The notes: a model not told the origin generated them from the letters alone. Positions 36,801 to 45,904 are shown, counted from the first letter of the stretch. The stretch: DNA of 64,000 nucleotides from Micromonospora sp. LH3U1 (GCF_028475105.1 NZ_CP116936.1:5827501-5891500); one strand, 5' to 3'. Made by a program: numbers and translations.

Positions 36801-38971
36801 GCGAACGCGTTCTCCACGTGCGGGCGCACCTCGGACAGCTCGTGGTGCCCCTCGGGCAGCATGAGGCCGAAGTCGTACAGGTAGACCCGACCGTCGATCC
36901 GGTCCACCTCGTACGGGTGCTCGTCGACGACCCGTACGCCGAGTGAGTGCAGCACCGGCAGCACGGCGGAGAGCATCATCGGTTCGCCGTACCGGTAGAC
37001 CTTGAACCGGACGTCCATGGCCTCGGCCAGGTCCGCACCGGGAACCCGGGTGCCGGGTCGGGGCGCGAGCTGCTTGCGGAACAGGTGCATTTCCAGCTGG
37101 CCGGGCTCCTCCAGCAGCTCCAGCTTCGCCAGGTCCTTCATCGCCTCGTACGGCGTGTGCCCGTCCTTGTAGCCCTCCGGAAACGCGTCGGCGTACCGGG
37201 TGAACAGGTGCTTGGCCTGCTCGTCGCCGAGCTTGCGCTCCAGCACCAGCCGGTAGTCGTCGTCCCAGAGCCGGGTCGCGTCGGCCAACTCCTCGGCCAA
37301 CAGGTCGGCGTCGATGTCGCCGGGCGGCCGGGTCGGGTCGGTACGGACGATGAAGTGCACCCGAGCCAGCATCGACTCGGTGACCCGGGTGGTGTAATCC
37401 ACCCCGACACCGTTCAGCTCACGCAGCAGGATGTCCTGCATCCGTAGCCGGTTCTGCGTGGTGAACCGGTCCCGGGGCAGATAGATCAGGCAGGAGATGA
37501 ACCGTCCGTACGCGTCCCGACGCAGGAACACCCGCAGCTGCCGGCGGCCGGCCATCCGCAGCACACCGATGACCGCGTGGTACAGGTCGTCGGTCTTGAT
37601 CTGGAACAGCTCGTCGCGCGGGTAGGTCTCCAGGATCTGGATCAGATCCTTGCCGGAGTGGCTGCGCTGACTCAGACCGGAGCGGTCCAGCACCTCGGCC
37701 ACCTTGCGGCGTACCACCGGCAGCTCGCGGACGCTGGTCCGGTAGGCGGCCGTGGAGAACAGGCCCAGGAAGCGCCGCTCGCCGATCACCTCGCCGTCGG
37801 AGTTGAAGACCTTGAAGCCGATGTAGTCCAGGTATGCCGAGCGGTGCACGGTTGCCCGCGAGTTGGCCTTGGTGATGATGAGAAGGCGCTTTTCCAGCAC
37901 CTTCTCATGCGCCTCGGGCGTCATTGACGCCAGCGACCGCGCCTCCGGCGAATCGGAGCGCAGGATGCCCAGACCGGTGCCGAGCACCGCCTCCAACGCC
38001 TTGCCGTCGACGGGGTCGGTGGCGTCACCGCCGGGGACGTCCACCAACCGGTACTCGCGGTAGCCGAGGAAGGTGAAGTGGTCGTGCGCGAGCCAGCGCA
38101 GCAGTTCCACCGAGTCCGTGATGTCCTTCTCCGGCACCGGTGGGCGGTTGTCGGAGGTGCGGGCCGAGGCCAGCTCGTCGGCGAGCGCGAGGGCACGCTG
38201 ACGCATCTTCGGCCAGTCCTCCACCGCCTCCCGCACATCGGTGAGCACCCGCTGCAACTCGCGGCGCAGCCGGTCCCGCTCAGCCGCGTCCCGGACCGGG
38301 TCGATCTCGACCCGCATCCAGCTCTCGATGATGTCACCGGCGATCGCGTCGTCCGGCTCCACGTCCGCGGAGACCTCGGTGAGCCGGCCCAACGGCTCAC
38401 GCCGGACCACCACGAGCGGGTGCACCAGCAGGTGCACATCCAGGTGGTACGAATTGAGCAGCGCGGTCACCGAATCGACCAGGAATGGCATGTCGTCCGT
38501 GACGATCTCGACGACGGTGTGATGCTGGTCCGCGTGCGGTTCGTGGATCCGCAGCTTCAACTCGCCAGGCACCCGCTGCTGGGCGAGGTCCCGGTGCGCC
38601 CGGGCCGCGTCGAGCATTTCTTCCGCCGTGAAGCCGACCAGCTCCTCGTCCGGGGCGAACCGCCAGAAACGGCCGACAAGTGTCGCCGCGTCATGGTCGT
38701 CCCCGGCGAGCGCGACAGCCTGGGCCACCAGGCGCTCCGCGTTGGGAACTGGTTCGTCGAGCTCGGCGTCCTCCACGTCGTCGGCCAACGCCTCAGCGGG
38801 CAGGCCCAGATCGTAGAGGGTGTCGATGCTCGACCCCGTCAGCCCGGTGACGCCCGTGTCGAGCCGGCCGTAGCCGTCCCCGTCGGTCGCCGAATCGAAG
38901 CTGTCGTCATCCCGGCCGGAGTCATCCTGCCGGAGGTCGGGTTCCGGTTTGATCGCCGGACGCCGGTCCAT
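33890..38971 (-). CDS. gdhB: NAD-specific glutamate dehydrogenase, ~180 kDa class
   Basis: This very large cytoplasmic enzyme (~1,693 residues) deaminates glutamate to 2-oxoglutarate. The length matches the L-GDH/GDH180 class known from Streptomyces and mycobacteria. The long N-terminal part (ACT-like modules, e.g. HHTVVEIVTDDMPFLVDSVTALL) is regulatory. The catalytic centre lies near residues 930-1,030, with VPVGAKGGFVLKQ holding the catalytic lysine and VGVGDMSGDVFGNGMLLS in the nucleotide-binding part. ATG 38971 is used; GTG 38980 adds three residues, with GAGGGGA upstream. It is convergent with the sortase and divergent from the penicillin-binding protein. Confidence 0.96.
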   Translation of the reverse strand: MDRRPAIKPEPDLRQDDSGRDDDSFDSATDGDGYGRLDTGVTGLTGSSIDTLYDLGLPAEALADDVEDAELDEPVPNAERLVAQAVALAGDDHDAATLVGRFWRFAPDEELVGFTAEEMLDAARAHRDLAQQRVPGELKLRIHEPHADQHHTVVEIVTDDMPFLVDSVTALLNSYHLDVHLLVHPLVVVRREPLGRLTEVSADVEPDDAIAGDIIESWMRVEIDPVRDAAERDRLRRELQRVLTDVREAVEDWPKMRQRALALADELASARTSDNRPPVPEKDITDSVELLRWLAHDHFTFLGYREYRLVDVPGGDATDPVDGKALEAVLGTGLGILRSDSPEARSLASMTPEAHEKVLEKRLLIITKANSRATVHRSAYLDYIGFKVFNSDGEVIGERRFLGLFSTAAYRTSVRELPVVRRKVAEVLDRSGLSQRSHSGKDLIQILETYPRDELFQIKTDDLYHAVIGVLRMAGRRQLRVFLRRDAYGRFISCLIYLPRDRFTTQNRLRMQDILLRELNGVGVDYTTRVTESMLARVHFIVRTDPTRPPGDIDADLLAEELADATRLWDDDYRLVLERKLGDEQAKHLFTRYADAFPEGYKDGHTPYEAMKDLAKLELLEEPGQLEMHLFRKQLAPRPGTRVPGADLAEAMDVRFKVYRYGEPMMLSAVLPVLHSLGVRVVDEHPYEVDRIDGRVYLYDFGLMLPEGHHELSEVRPHVENAFAAAWRGEAEVDRFNELVLRGGLTWRQVVVLRAYAKYLRQAGTVFSQDYMEQTFIAYPKIAALLVELFETRFAPGGLSAEQRQQRSGELVETIRGALDDVASLDQDRILRSYLTLIEATLRTSFYQRRANGRPKAYVAFKLDPQTIPDLPAPRPKFEIFVYSPRFEGVHLRFGPVARGGLRWSDRREDFRTEVLGLVKAQMVKNTVIVPVGAKGGFVLKQKPGDRDEAVACYQEFVGAMLDVTDNIVSGQIVPPEDVVRHDGDDPYLVVAADKGTATFSDIANEISKAHNFWMGDAFASGGSAGYDHKKMGITARGAWESVKRHFRELGLDTQTQDFTVVGVGDMSGDVFGNGMLLSEHIRLVAAFDHRHIFLDPEPDAATSYAERRRLFDLPRSSWEDYNPELISAGGGIFPRTAKSIPITPQVRAAIGLDDDVTQLSPQELMKAIVTAPVDLFWNGGIGTYVKASTQTNAEVGDKSNDAIRVDGRNLRCRVAGEGGNLGWTQLGRIEYALTGGRIFSDFIDNAAGVDTSDHEVNIKILLNTAVADGELTTADRDELLAGMTDEVAELVLRDNYDQARAINNAQAQAASLLPVHRRMINELERSGALDRSLEALPPDEELAVRNESGLTAPEFAVLLAYVKIVLEREILTEGLADEEWTTEVLVNYFPTPMRERFADRMGRHRLRRDIVTTVLVNEAINRGGISFIFRVVEETAASAADVIRAYVVVSEVFGLRDLWDAVEALDNKVAPELQTSVYLDTRRLLDRAVRWLVSNRRSPIDVPAEIARLRDGVARLLPGLEELFYGNERQGIVAHMDSMTERGLPRELAERATRLMYSFGLMDVVETANSSGRDVGEVASVYFVLSDLFRVDSLLSKISLLPREDRWQTLARMALRYDLYAALAALTAEVLDSTPDDLPPHERVQQWEQSNATSIHRARRAMGEFDESRADLAALSVLLRQIRTLVRTSAAA

Positions 38972-39259
38972 CGGTGCCACTCCCCTCGACCCACCGCGTT
39001 GTGGGTCACTCTGCCGCCCAGCCTAGGCCCTGCCGCTCTGCGCCTTCGTCGGCGGACCACTGACCAGACGTCCGGATCGGGACTTTGTCCTTTCACCCGT
39101 TGCGGGTCCGAGGTTGGCCGGCTCCGGGATACCCGCCACGCGATGTTCATCACACGGGTGCGGCCTGTCTTTAGGCGCGGCCGCCCCGCTGCGGGACGCT
39201 GCGGACATCGTTCGCGTACTACCGTGCGGAGGCAGCCTGAGATCGGAAGGACCAGCTCC

Positions 39260-41224
39260 ATGCCCCTGTCGTACCCCCGGCCCCACCGGCCGAATCCCGC
39301 ACGCCGGCTGGTCGCGGCCCTCAGCACGGCGCTGCTGACGGCCGGCGTTCTGGCCGGCTGCTCGGGAGACGACGGGCCGCAGCGCACCGTCGACGCCTTC
39401 CTCAGCGGTTGGCGCAGCGGCGATCTCCAGGCGGTCGGCCTGATCAACCCGACCGGCACCAAGCTGCCGGCGGCCGAGGTGACTCGCGAGATCAAGGAAC
39501 TCTCCGGTGAGCTGGCGGCCACCCCGCCCACGCTGACGCGTCGCGGCGAGCCGAAGGTCGAGGCGGACATCGCGACCGCGACCGTCCAGGTGGAGTGGAA
39601 CCTGCCCGGTCAGACCCGTTGGGCGTACGACCGGCAGGTACGTCTCGCCCAGGGCGACGGCGACCAGTGGCAGGTGATCTGGGAGCCCAGGGTGCTGCAC
39701 GAGCAGCTCACCACGGGCGACCGGTTGGCGCTGCGCCGCGACGCCAGCACCCGGGCCGGGGTGCTGGACGCCGCTGGGAACCCGATCGTGACCCCCCGCC
39801 CGGTGGTCCGGGTGGGCGTGCAGCCCAACGCTGTCGCCGATCTCAAGAAGCTGGTCAAGGACCTCGACGCGGCGTTCAAGGCGATCCGCCCGGCGCTGGT
39901 CCCCGCCGTCGACCTGGCCGACCTGCCCGAGCGGGTGGCCAAGGCCGACCCGGGCGCCTTCGTCGAGGTGGTGTCGCTCCGCGAAGAGGCATACCTGCAG
40001 ATCAAGCCCCGGATCTACGACCTGCCCGGCACCAAGTTCGTCTCCGACAAGGTCGACCTGGCGCCGACCCGGGAGTTCGCCCGGGCGGTGCTCGGCACGG
40101 TCGACCCGGCACAGGCCGACGACCTGACCGCGCACCCCGACCGGTACGTCGTCGGCGACCTGGTCGGGCACGGCGGGCTGCAGGGCCGCTACGACGAGCA
40201 ACTGCGCGGCGGCCCCGGGCTGACCGTGGTGGTCGAGCGTCCCGCCGAGGGCGGCAAGCTGGAATCCACCGGCACCGAGTTGTTCCGCCGGGAGCCGCAG
40301 CCCGGGCAGGCGCTGAAGACCACGCTGGACGTCGCCGTCCAGAACGCGGCCGACGGTGCGCTACGCGCCGAGTCGCGCCGATCCGCGCTGGTGGCGCTTC
40401 GGATCAGCGATGGCGCGGTGCTCGCCGCCGCCAACGGCCCCGGACCGGTCGGGGAAAATCTGGCCTTCAACGCCCAGGTGCCGCCGGGCTCCACGTTCAA
40501 GATGGTCAGCACACTGGGCCTCCTGGACCGCGGCGCGGTCACTCTGGACGGGCCGGTGGACTGCAAGAAGACCTTCACCGTGGACGGTCGGTCCTTCAAG
40601 AACTCGGACAACTTCGAGCTCGGCTCGGTGCCGTTCCGCACGGACTTCGCCAAGTCCTGCAACACCGCGTTCGCCTCGCTGGCACCGAAGCTCGACGGCG
40701 ACGGGTTGGCCGCCGCGGGCCGCTCGTTGGGCCTGGAGGGTCAGTGGGACCTCGGCACGGACGCCTTCACCGGCAAGGTGTCGACGGGCGGCAGCCTGGC
40801 CGAGCAGGCAGCGGCCTCGTTCGGGCAGGGCACCACGCTGGTCAGCCCGCTGGCCATGGCCGGTGCCACCGCCGCCGTCGCCCGTGGCCACTTCGAGCAG
40901 CCGAAGCTGCTGATCGACCCGGCGCCGGCCAAGCCAGCCCCGGCGGGTGAGCAGCTCAAGCCAGAATCGGTCGCTGCGCTGCGCGCGATGATGCGCGAGG
41001 TGGTCACCACCGGCACCGGCAGCGCGCTCAAGGACGTGCCCGGCGAGGTCTACGGCAAGACCGGCACCGCCGAGTACGACGACAACCCGGCGAACACCCA
41101 CGCCTGGTTCGTCGGTTGGCGGGGCGACGTGGCGTTCGCCGTCTTCGTGGAGAAGGGCGGCGCCAGCACGGCCTCAGCCGTCCCGATCGCCGAGCGCTTC
41201 CTCCGCGCCCTCCCCACCCCCTGA
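39260..41224 (+). CDS. Penicillin-binding lipoprotein with transpeptidase domain
   Basis: This 654-residue cell-wall transpeptidase is anchored by a lipobox (AGVLAGCSGDD, Cys ~34). It has an NTF2/MecA-like N-terminal domain (~42-150), a PBP dimer domain (~165-300) and the transpeptidase domain (~330-654). The three active-site motifs are intact: STFK with Ser411, SCN at Ser466, and KTG at Lys600. It resembles the PBP2a/MecR-type class B proteins common in actinomycetes and acts outside the membrane to cross-link peptidoglycan. ATG 39260 follows GGAAGG. It has no operon partners. Confidence 0.93.
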   Translation: MPLSYPRPHRPNPARRLVAALSTALLTAGVLAGCSGDDGPQRTVDAFLSGWRSGDLQAVGLINPTGTKLPAAEVTREIKELSGELAATPPTLTRRGEPKVEADIATATVQVEWNLPGQTRWAYDRQVRLAQGDGDQWQVIWEPRVLHEQLTTGDRLALRRDASTRAGVLDAAGNPIVTPRPVVRVGVQPNAVADLKKLVKDLDAAFKAIRPALVPAVDLADLPERVAKADPGAFVEVVSLREEAYLQIKPRIYDLPGTKFVSDKVDLAPTREFARAVLGTVDPAQADDLTAHPDRYVVGDLVGHGGLQGRYDEQLRGGPGLTVVVERPAEGGKLESTGTELFRREPQPGQALKTTLDVAVQNAADGALRAESRRSALVALRISDGAVLAAANGPGPVGENLAFNAQVPPGSTFKMVSTLGLLDRGAVTLDGPVDCKKTFTVDGRSFKNSDNFELGSVPFRTDFAKSCNTAFASLAPKLDGDGLAAAGRSLGLEGQWDLGTDAFTGKVSTGGSLAEQAAASFGQGTTLVSPLAMAGATAAVARGHFEQPKLLIDPAPAKPAPAGEQLKPESVAALRAMMREVVTTGTGSALKDVPGEVYGKTGTAEYDDNPANTHAWFVGWRGDVAFAVFVEKGGASTASAVPIAERFLRALPTP

Positions 41225-41292
41225 CCACCAGTGCCACTCAAGCGCCTGACCCCGCCTACCGCTCACGCGTTGATCCACTCCGGCTCAATGAA

Positions 41293-41324
41293 ATCGGGGT
41301 ATCCCGCCAACCGGATACCCCGAT
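41293..41324. terminator. Palindrome of the CGGGGTATCC family after the PBP gene
   Basis: A perfect 12-bp stem (ATCGGGGTATCC, loop CGCCAACC, complement) with partial pairing further out. A close relative lies at 55810-55839. It may act as a terminator for the PBP and arginase-family genes, which converge here. Confidence 0.7.
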
Positions 41325-41443
41325 AACACCAAAGCCGTGACGATCATGCCCCCGCGCGGGTGGGACGGCCTATGGCCGGGCGGCCCCAGCGGCGTGAGGC
41401 CGCACGGACGCAGCCGCGGTAGCCGCGTGGCCGGGCGGGTGGA

Positions 41444-42979
41444 TCAGGCCGTGTCGGCGTTGGGGTGGTCGGCGGCGTCCGGAACGGGCGGCGACGGGCG
41501 CCGCAGCATGCCTGGGCCTGCCGACGCGGGTGGGCCGACCGGCTCCCGCTCGGCCGCACCCGGGACGCCGGCCGACCCGGAGTGGCTCGGGCCGAGGATG
41601 CCGAGCGGGTCCGACTCCGCCGGGGCCAGGCCACCGAGGGGCAGCCGGCCCGCAACGTCGGCACCGGCGCGCTCGGCCGCACGCACTCCGGAGAGCCCGC
41701 CCGGACGCACGCCGGAGGGCTCCTCCGCGCCTTCGCCCGACAGCTCGGCCGGACGCACGCCAGACGGCCCAGCCGCACGCACGGCAGACGGCTCTCCCGC
41801 ACGCACGCTGGTCAGCTCCACCGCCCGCACACCAGACGGCTCTCCCGCACGCACGTCGGACGGCTCTCCCGCACGCACGTCGGACGGCTCGTCGTCGGCC
41901 GTCGAACCGGCATCGACGGAGAAGTCCGGGGCGGCGTACTCAGACTTGTCGCTGGGCGCGGTGCGCGGGCCGTTGAGTCGCTCGCTGGCGGCCGTGTTCC
42001 GGCCGTTACCGCGCCGCGGGCCAGGGGTCGTCCGGGCTGACAGCAGCCGGGGCGGCACCGCTTCCGGGGCGGTGACCGGGGCGAGGCCGGCGACCACGGT
42101 GTTGACGATCTCGGCCGCGTACGAGCCGTCCGGGTCGTAGTCGGGGTCGAAGACGGTCAGCTCCACGCCGAGGCAGTGCGGGGTGTCGACCAGGCCGGCG
42201 AGCAGGATCTCCAGCTCGGCGAAGGCGATCCCGCCCGGGTCGGGGGCGTCCACGGCGGGCATCACCGCGGGGTCGAGCACGTCCACGTCGATGTGCACCC
42301 AGTATCCCGCGCAGTCGGCGAGCTGCTCGTGAGCCCACTGTGCCGTCCGGGCGGCGCCTTCGGCACGCAGCGCCGGCACCGGTCGGGTGGTGATCCCGGC
42401 GGCCTGGAGATCGAGCCGGTACTCGTCCTGTGCACGAATGCCGAGCACCACCACGTCGATGTCGCGGAAGTAGGGCCGGCGCCCCTCCAACGCGGCCAGG
42501 TCGGCCTGCCCGCGCCCGGTGACGAGGGCCAGGTCCTCACCGGCGGCCGCGCCGACGTAGGAGGCGTTGCCGGGGTGCCGGAAGTCGGAGTGCCCGTCGA
42601 CGAAGACCAGCCCGATCCGCCCGCCGACGGCCTCACCGAGACGGTGCATGGCCAGCGCTGAGCCGAGCAGCACGGAGCAGTCGCCGCCCAGCACCACCGG
42701 GAACTCGCCCCGGTCGATGATCGAGCCGATCCGTTCGGCGAGGGCCAGCGAGTAGTCGGCGATCTCCCGGGCGTGGCACACCCCGTCGCCGGGTCGCCAG
42801 TCGCCCGGGTCGTACCGGGCCGGGGTGACGCAGCCGGCGTCGCGGGCGCGCAGCCGGGCCAGCAGGTCATGGTCGCGCAGCGCGCCGGGCGCCTTGGCGC
42901 AACCGGGGACCGACGTGGACGTCGGCGGCCGCAGACCGAGATTTGTCGGCGCGTCGAGGACGGCGATCCGGCGCATCAT
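41444..42979 (-). CDS. Arginase/agmatinase family protein with repetitive C-terminal tail
   Basis: This 511-residue protein has an arginase-fold domain at residues ~1-300. The metal-site motifs are GGDCS (Cys101 where His is usual), DGHSD (Asp128, His130, Asp132) and HIDVDVLDP (Asp231, Asp233). Family members are binuclear manganese ureohydrolases, but the His-to-Cys change makes the substrate, and even activity, uncertain. Residues ~305-511 are a disordered tail with EPSDVRAG-type repeats (~364-440), not part of the usual enzyme, which has ~300 residues. The start follows GGGAGCTC. No arginine genes are nearby. Confidence 0.8.
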   Translation of the reverse strand: MMRRIAVLDAPTNLGLRPPTSTSVPGCAKAPGALRDHDLLARLRARDAGCVTPARYDPGDWRPGDGVCHAREIADYSLALAERIGSIIDRGEFPVVLGGDCSVLLGSALAMHRLGEAVGGRIGLVFVDGHSDFRHPGNASYVGAAAGEDLALVTGRGQADLAALEGRRPYFRDIDVVVLGIRAQDEYRLDLQAAGITTRPVPALRAEGAARTAQWAHEQLADCAGYWVHIDVDVLDPAVMPAVDAPDPGGIAFAELEILLAGLVDTPHCLGVELTVFDPDYDPDGSYAAEIVNTVVAGLAPVTAPEAVPPRLLSARTTPGPRRGNGRNTAASERLNGPRTAPSDKSEYAAPDFSVDAGSTADDEPSDVRAGEPSDVRAGEPSGVRAVELTSVRAGEPSAVRAAGPSGVRPAELSGEGAEEPSGVRPGGLSGVRAAERAGADVAGRLPLGGLAPAESDPLGILGPSHSGSAGVPGAAEREPVGPPASAGPGMLRRPSPPVPDAADHPNADTA

Positions 42980-43045
42980 GAGCTCCCGTCCTCGGTGGTC
43001 GGGCGGGCCGGCCGGAACGCCGGCCCGCGCTGGCGTGCTACGAAC

Positions 43046-43969
43046 TCAGAACAGGGCGCTGGCCAGTGCCCGGCGTGCCGAGGCGACCGCCGGATCGTCC
43101 GGGCCTGCGATGGAGAAGAGCGAGACCAGGTGCTGACGGACCGTCTCGCGGTCCTCTCCGGCGGTGCGCCGGACCAGACCGACGAGCCGGGCGTACGCCT
43201 GCTCGGCCAGGCCGCTGAGCACCTCGATGTCGGCGGCCAGCAGCTGGGCGGCCACGTCGTCGGGGGCGCTCTCGGCAGCGGCCAGCGCGGTGGCAGGGTC
43301 GGCGCCGGCCACCCGGCGGGCCACCCCGACCTGGGCCAGCCCCGCCGTGGCCGCGGCGTCCGCCGGTGCGTCGGCCAGGATCTTCCGGTACGCCTGCTCG
43401 GCGGCGTCCAGATCGCCGCTCATCAGGGCGTCGTCCGCCTCGTCGAGGCGGGGGTCCTCCGGCTCGGCCACGGCCACTCCGCCGGCCTTGAGCACGGCCT
43501 GGAGCCACTGCCGCAGCTGCGCCTCGGGCACCACTCCGGAGAAGGCATCGACCGGCTGACCGCCAACGACCGCGTAGACCATGGGGATGCCCTGGACCCG
43601 GAACATCTGGGCGATTCGCGGGTTTTCCTGCACGTCGACCCGTGCCAGCACCCAGGTGCCGCCGCCCTCGGCGTTCAGCCGCTCCAGGACCGGGGCGAAC
43701 TCGTCGCTCTCCGGGAAGCCGGCCGCGCCGAAGAACACGACGACGGGTGTGGCCATCGACCGATCGAGCACCTCGGACTGGATTGTCGCTTCGGTGACGT
43801 CGACGATGGCGGTGTCACCGCCGGCGGTTGACGCGCCGGGGGTGCCGTTGGACGGGCCGCCCTGCGGGGGCGTGCCGGGGCGGGTACTGGCTGGTGCGGG
43901 GCCACGCAGCGTGCTGAGGTCGACCGCGCCGCGGGTGAAGATCGACGAGGTGATCCGTGGGTCGCTCAT
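43046..43969 (-). CDS. Cysteine-free thioredoxin-domain/TPR protein (YbbN/CnoX-like)
   Basis: This 307-residue cytoplasmic protein has a low-complexity N-terminus (~1-50), a thioredoxin fold (~55-165; VVVFFGAAGFPESDEFAPVLERL, then RVDVQENPRIAQMFRVQGIPMVYAVVGGQPVDAF with the cis-proline) and a C-terminal helical TPR-like part (~175-307). The CxxC redox site is replaced by AAGF and the protein contains no cysteine at all, so it cannot act as an oxidoreductase. The layout matches CnoX/YbbN holdase chaperones. It stands 77 bp from the arginase-family gene on the same strand. Confidence 0.9.
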   Translation of the reverse strand: MSDPRITSSIFTRGAVDLSTLRGPAPASTRPGTPPQGGPSNGTPGASTAGGDTAIVDVTEATIQSEVLDRSMATPVVVFFGAAGFPESDEFAPVLERLNAEGGGTWVLARVDVQENPRIAQMFRVQGIPMVYAVVGGQPVDAFSGVVPEAQLRQWLQAVLKAGGVAVAEPEDPRLDEADDALMSGDLDAAEQAYRKILADAPADAAATAGLAQVGVARRVAGADPATALAAAESAPDDVAAQLLAADIEVLSGLAEQAYARLVGLVRRTAGEDRETVRQHLVSLFSIAGPDDPAVASARRALASALF

Positions 43970-44100
43970 GGTTACCTAGTCTCGCACGTGAGCCCCCGAT
44001 CTCTGCTCACCCGCAACCCCGACGTTGCAACTCTCACCCCGCCATCCCGCCCCACCCCCAAACCCGCCCCGAGCCCCACCCCAGACCCCGGCCCACCCAC

Positions 44101-44171
44101 GCGATCTTGCACTTTCTGCCGCCAGAAAGCGGCATTCACACCGTTTGCCGGGACAGCAAATGCAAGATCGC
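44101..44171. repeat. Large palindrome near the mutase stop codon
   Basis: Outer arms GCGATCTTGCA (44101-44111) and TGCAAGATCGC (44161-44171) enclose an inner hairpin (44112-44118 with 44123-44129). The whole is a structured element in the 246-bp gap between the thioredoxin and mutase genes, just after the mutase reading frame. It looks like a dispersed intergenic palindrome and may terminate transcription. Confidence 0.7.
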
Positions 44172-44215
44172 GGGGGTGGGGTGGGGTGGGGTGGGGTGGG
44201 GTGGGGTGGGGTGGG
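44172..44215. repeat. (GGGGT) tandem repeat abutting the mutase stop codon
   Basis: About eight GGGGT units on the plus strand, with the adjacent TTA being the reverse of the TAA stop of the mutase gene. Runs of four guanines at this spacing can form a G-quadruplex; the mutase transcript would carry the C-rich strand. Copy number is likely to vary. Confidence 0.9.
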
Positions 44216-45904
44216 TTAGAAGCGGGCGGGTTCGCGGTAGGTGCCCCATTCGGCGCGGAGCGCGTCGCAGATCTCGCCCAGGGTCGCTTCGGCGCGGACC
44301 GCGTCCAGCATGGCGGGGATCATGTTCTCGTCGGTACGGCTGGCGTCGACCATCCGGGTCACCGCCGCGCGGACCGCCGACTCGTCCCGGGCACCCTTGC
44401 GCTCGGCGAGCACCCGGCGCTGCTCCAGCTCCACCTCGTGCGAGATGCGCAGGATCTCCAGTTCCTTGGCGACCGTGCCGGCGTGGCAGTTGACCCCGAC
44501 GATCTTCTTGTCGCCCTTTTCGAGGGCCTGCTGGTAGACGAAGGCCGACTCGGCGATGTGCCCGGTGAACCAGCCGTCCTCGATGCCACGCAGGATGCCC
44601 GAGGTCATCGGACCGATCTGGTGCGGCCCGTCCCCGCCGAGCTGCCGGATCCGGGCGAAGATCTCCTCCGCCTCGGCTTCGATCTTGTCGGTCAGCGCCT
44701 CGACGTACCAGGAGCCGCCGAGCGGGTCGGCCACGTTGACCACGCCCGTCTCCTCCATCAGCACCTGCTGGGTACGCAGGGCGATCTCGGCGGACTCGTC
44801 GGTGGGCAGCGCCAGGGTCTCGTCCAGCGCGTTGGTGTGCAACGAGTTGGTCCCACCGAGCACCGCCGCCAGTGCCTCGACGGCGGTCCGTACGACGTTG
44901 TTGACCGGCTGCTGCGCGGTCAGCGACACTCCGGCGGTCTGCGTGTGGAACCGCAGCCAGAGGGCCTTCTCGCTGGTCGCGCCGTAGACGTCGCGCAGCC
45001 AGCGGGCCCAGATCCGGCGGGCGGCGCGGAACTTGGCGATCTCCTCGAAGAAGTCGAGGTGCGAGTCGAAGAAGAAGCTCAGCCCCGGCGCGAAGACGTT
45101 CACGTCCATGCCTCGCGAAAGGCCCAGCTCCACGTAGCCGAAACCGTCGGCCAGCGTGTACGCCAACTCCTGTGCGGCGGTCGAGCCGGCCTCGCGGATG
45201 TGGTAGCCGGAGACCGACAGCGGCTTGTAGCGCGGGATCTCCCGGGCGCAGTATTCCATCAGGTCGCCGATCAGGCGCAGGTGCGGCTCCGGGTCGAAGA
45301 GCCACTCCTTCTGCGCGATGTACTCCTTGAAGATGTCGGTCTGCAGCGTGCCGTCCAGCTTGGACAGGTCGGCGCCCTGCCGCTCGGCGGCGACCAGGTA
45401 CATGCAGAACACCGGCACGGCCGGGCCGGAGATGGTCATCGAGGTGGTGACGCCGGCCAGGTCGATGCCGTCGAAGAGCGCCTGCATGTCGGTGGCGGTG
45501 TCGATGGCGACGCCGCAGTGGCCGACCTCGCCGAGCGCCTGCGGGTCGTCGGAGTCGCGGCCCATCAGCGTCGGCATGTCGAACGCGACCGAGAGGCCAC
45601 CGCCGCCGGCGCCGAGGATCATCTTGTAACGCTCGTTGGTCTGCTGGGCGTTACCGAAGCCGGCGAACTGACGGATCGTCCAGGTCCGCCCGCGGTAGCC
45701 GGTCGGATACAGACCCCGGGTGTACGGGTATTCGCCCGGCCAGCCGATCCGTTCAAAGCCCGGGTACGCGCTGCCCTCCGGCGGCCCGTAGACCGGCTCC
45801 ACCGGCATCCCGGAAAGCGTGGTGAAGTCCGCGTCCCGTTTGCGCGCGGCGTCGTACCGGGCCTGCCAGCGCGCCCGTCCGGCGTCGATCTCGTCGGCGT
45901 CCAT
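44216..45904 (-). CDS. icmA: Isobutyryl-CoA mutase large subunit (B12-dependent)
   Basis: This 562-residue protein is the substrate-binding barrel of an acyl-CoA mutase and lacks the C-terminal B12-binding domain. It therefore needs a separate small subunit, which is not in this window. Two residues separate the family members: methylmalonyl-CoA mutase has Tyr and Arg, isobutyryl-CoA mutase has Phe80 and Gln198. Here both are Phe80 (TIRQFAGFG) and Gln198 ([10 protein letters not shown]), at the same numbering as the Streptomyces enzyme, whose length (~566) also matches. It interconverts butyryl- and isobutyryl-CoA. ATG 45904 follows GAGGAG. The MeaB-type GTPase gene is nearby. Confidence 0.9.
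   Translation of the reverse strand: MDADEIDAGRARWQARYDAARKRDADFTTLSGMPVEPVYGPPEGSAYPGFERIGWPGEYPYTRGLYPTGYRGRTWTIRQFAGFGNAQQTNERYKMILGAGGGGLSVAFDMPTLMGRDSDDPQALGEVGHCGVAIDTATDMQALFDGIDLAGVTTSMTISGPAVPVFCMYLVAAERQGADLSKLDGTLQTDIFKEYIAQKEWLFDPEPHLRLIGDLMEYCAREIPRYKPLSVSGYHIREAGSTAAQELAYTLADGFGYVELGLSRGMDVNVFAPGLSFFFDSHLDFFEEIAKFRAARRIWARWLRDVYGATSEKALWLRFHTQTAGVSLTAQQPVNNVVRTAVEALAAVLGGTNSLHTNALDETLALPTDESAEIALRTQQVLMEETGVVNVADPLGGSWYVEALTDKIEAEAEEIFARIRQLGGDGPHQIGPMTSGILRGIEDGWFTGHIAESAFVYQQALEKGDKKIVGVNCHAGTVAKELEILRISHEVELEQRRVLAERKGARDESAVRAAVTRMVDASRTDENMIPAMLDAVRAEATLGEICDALRAEWGTYREPARF

Noticed and set aside
44172-44215. Telomere-like repeat
   Set aside because: The tract is short, internal and beside a housekeeping gene; nothing suggests a chromosome end.
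44216-45904. Methylmalonyl-CoA mutase, the default label
   Set aside because: The two specificity residues and the missing B12 domain point to isobutyryl-CoA mutase large subunit.
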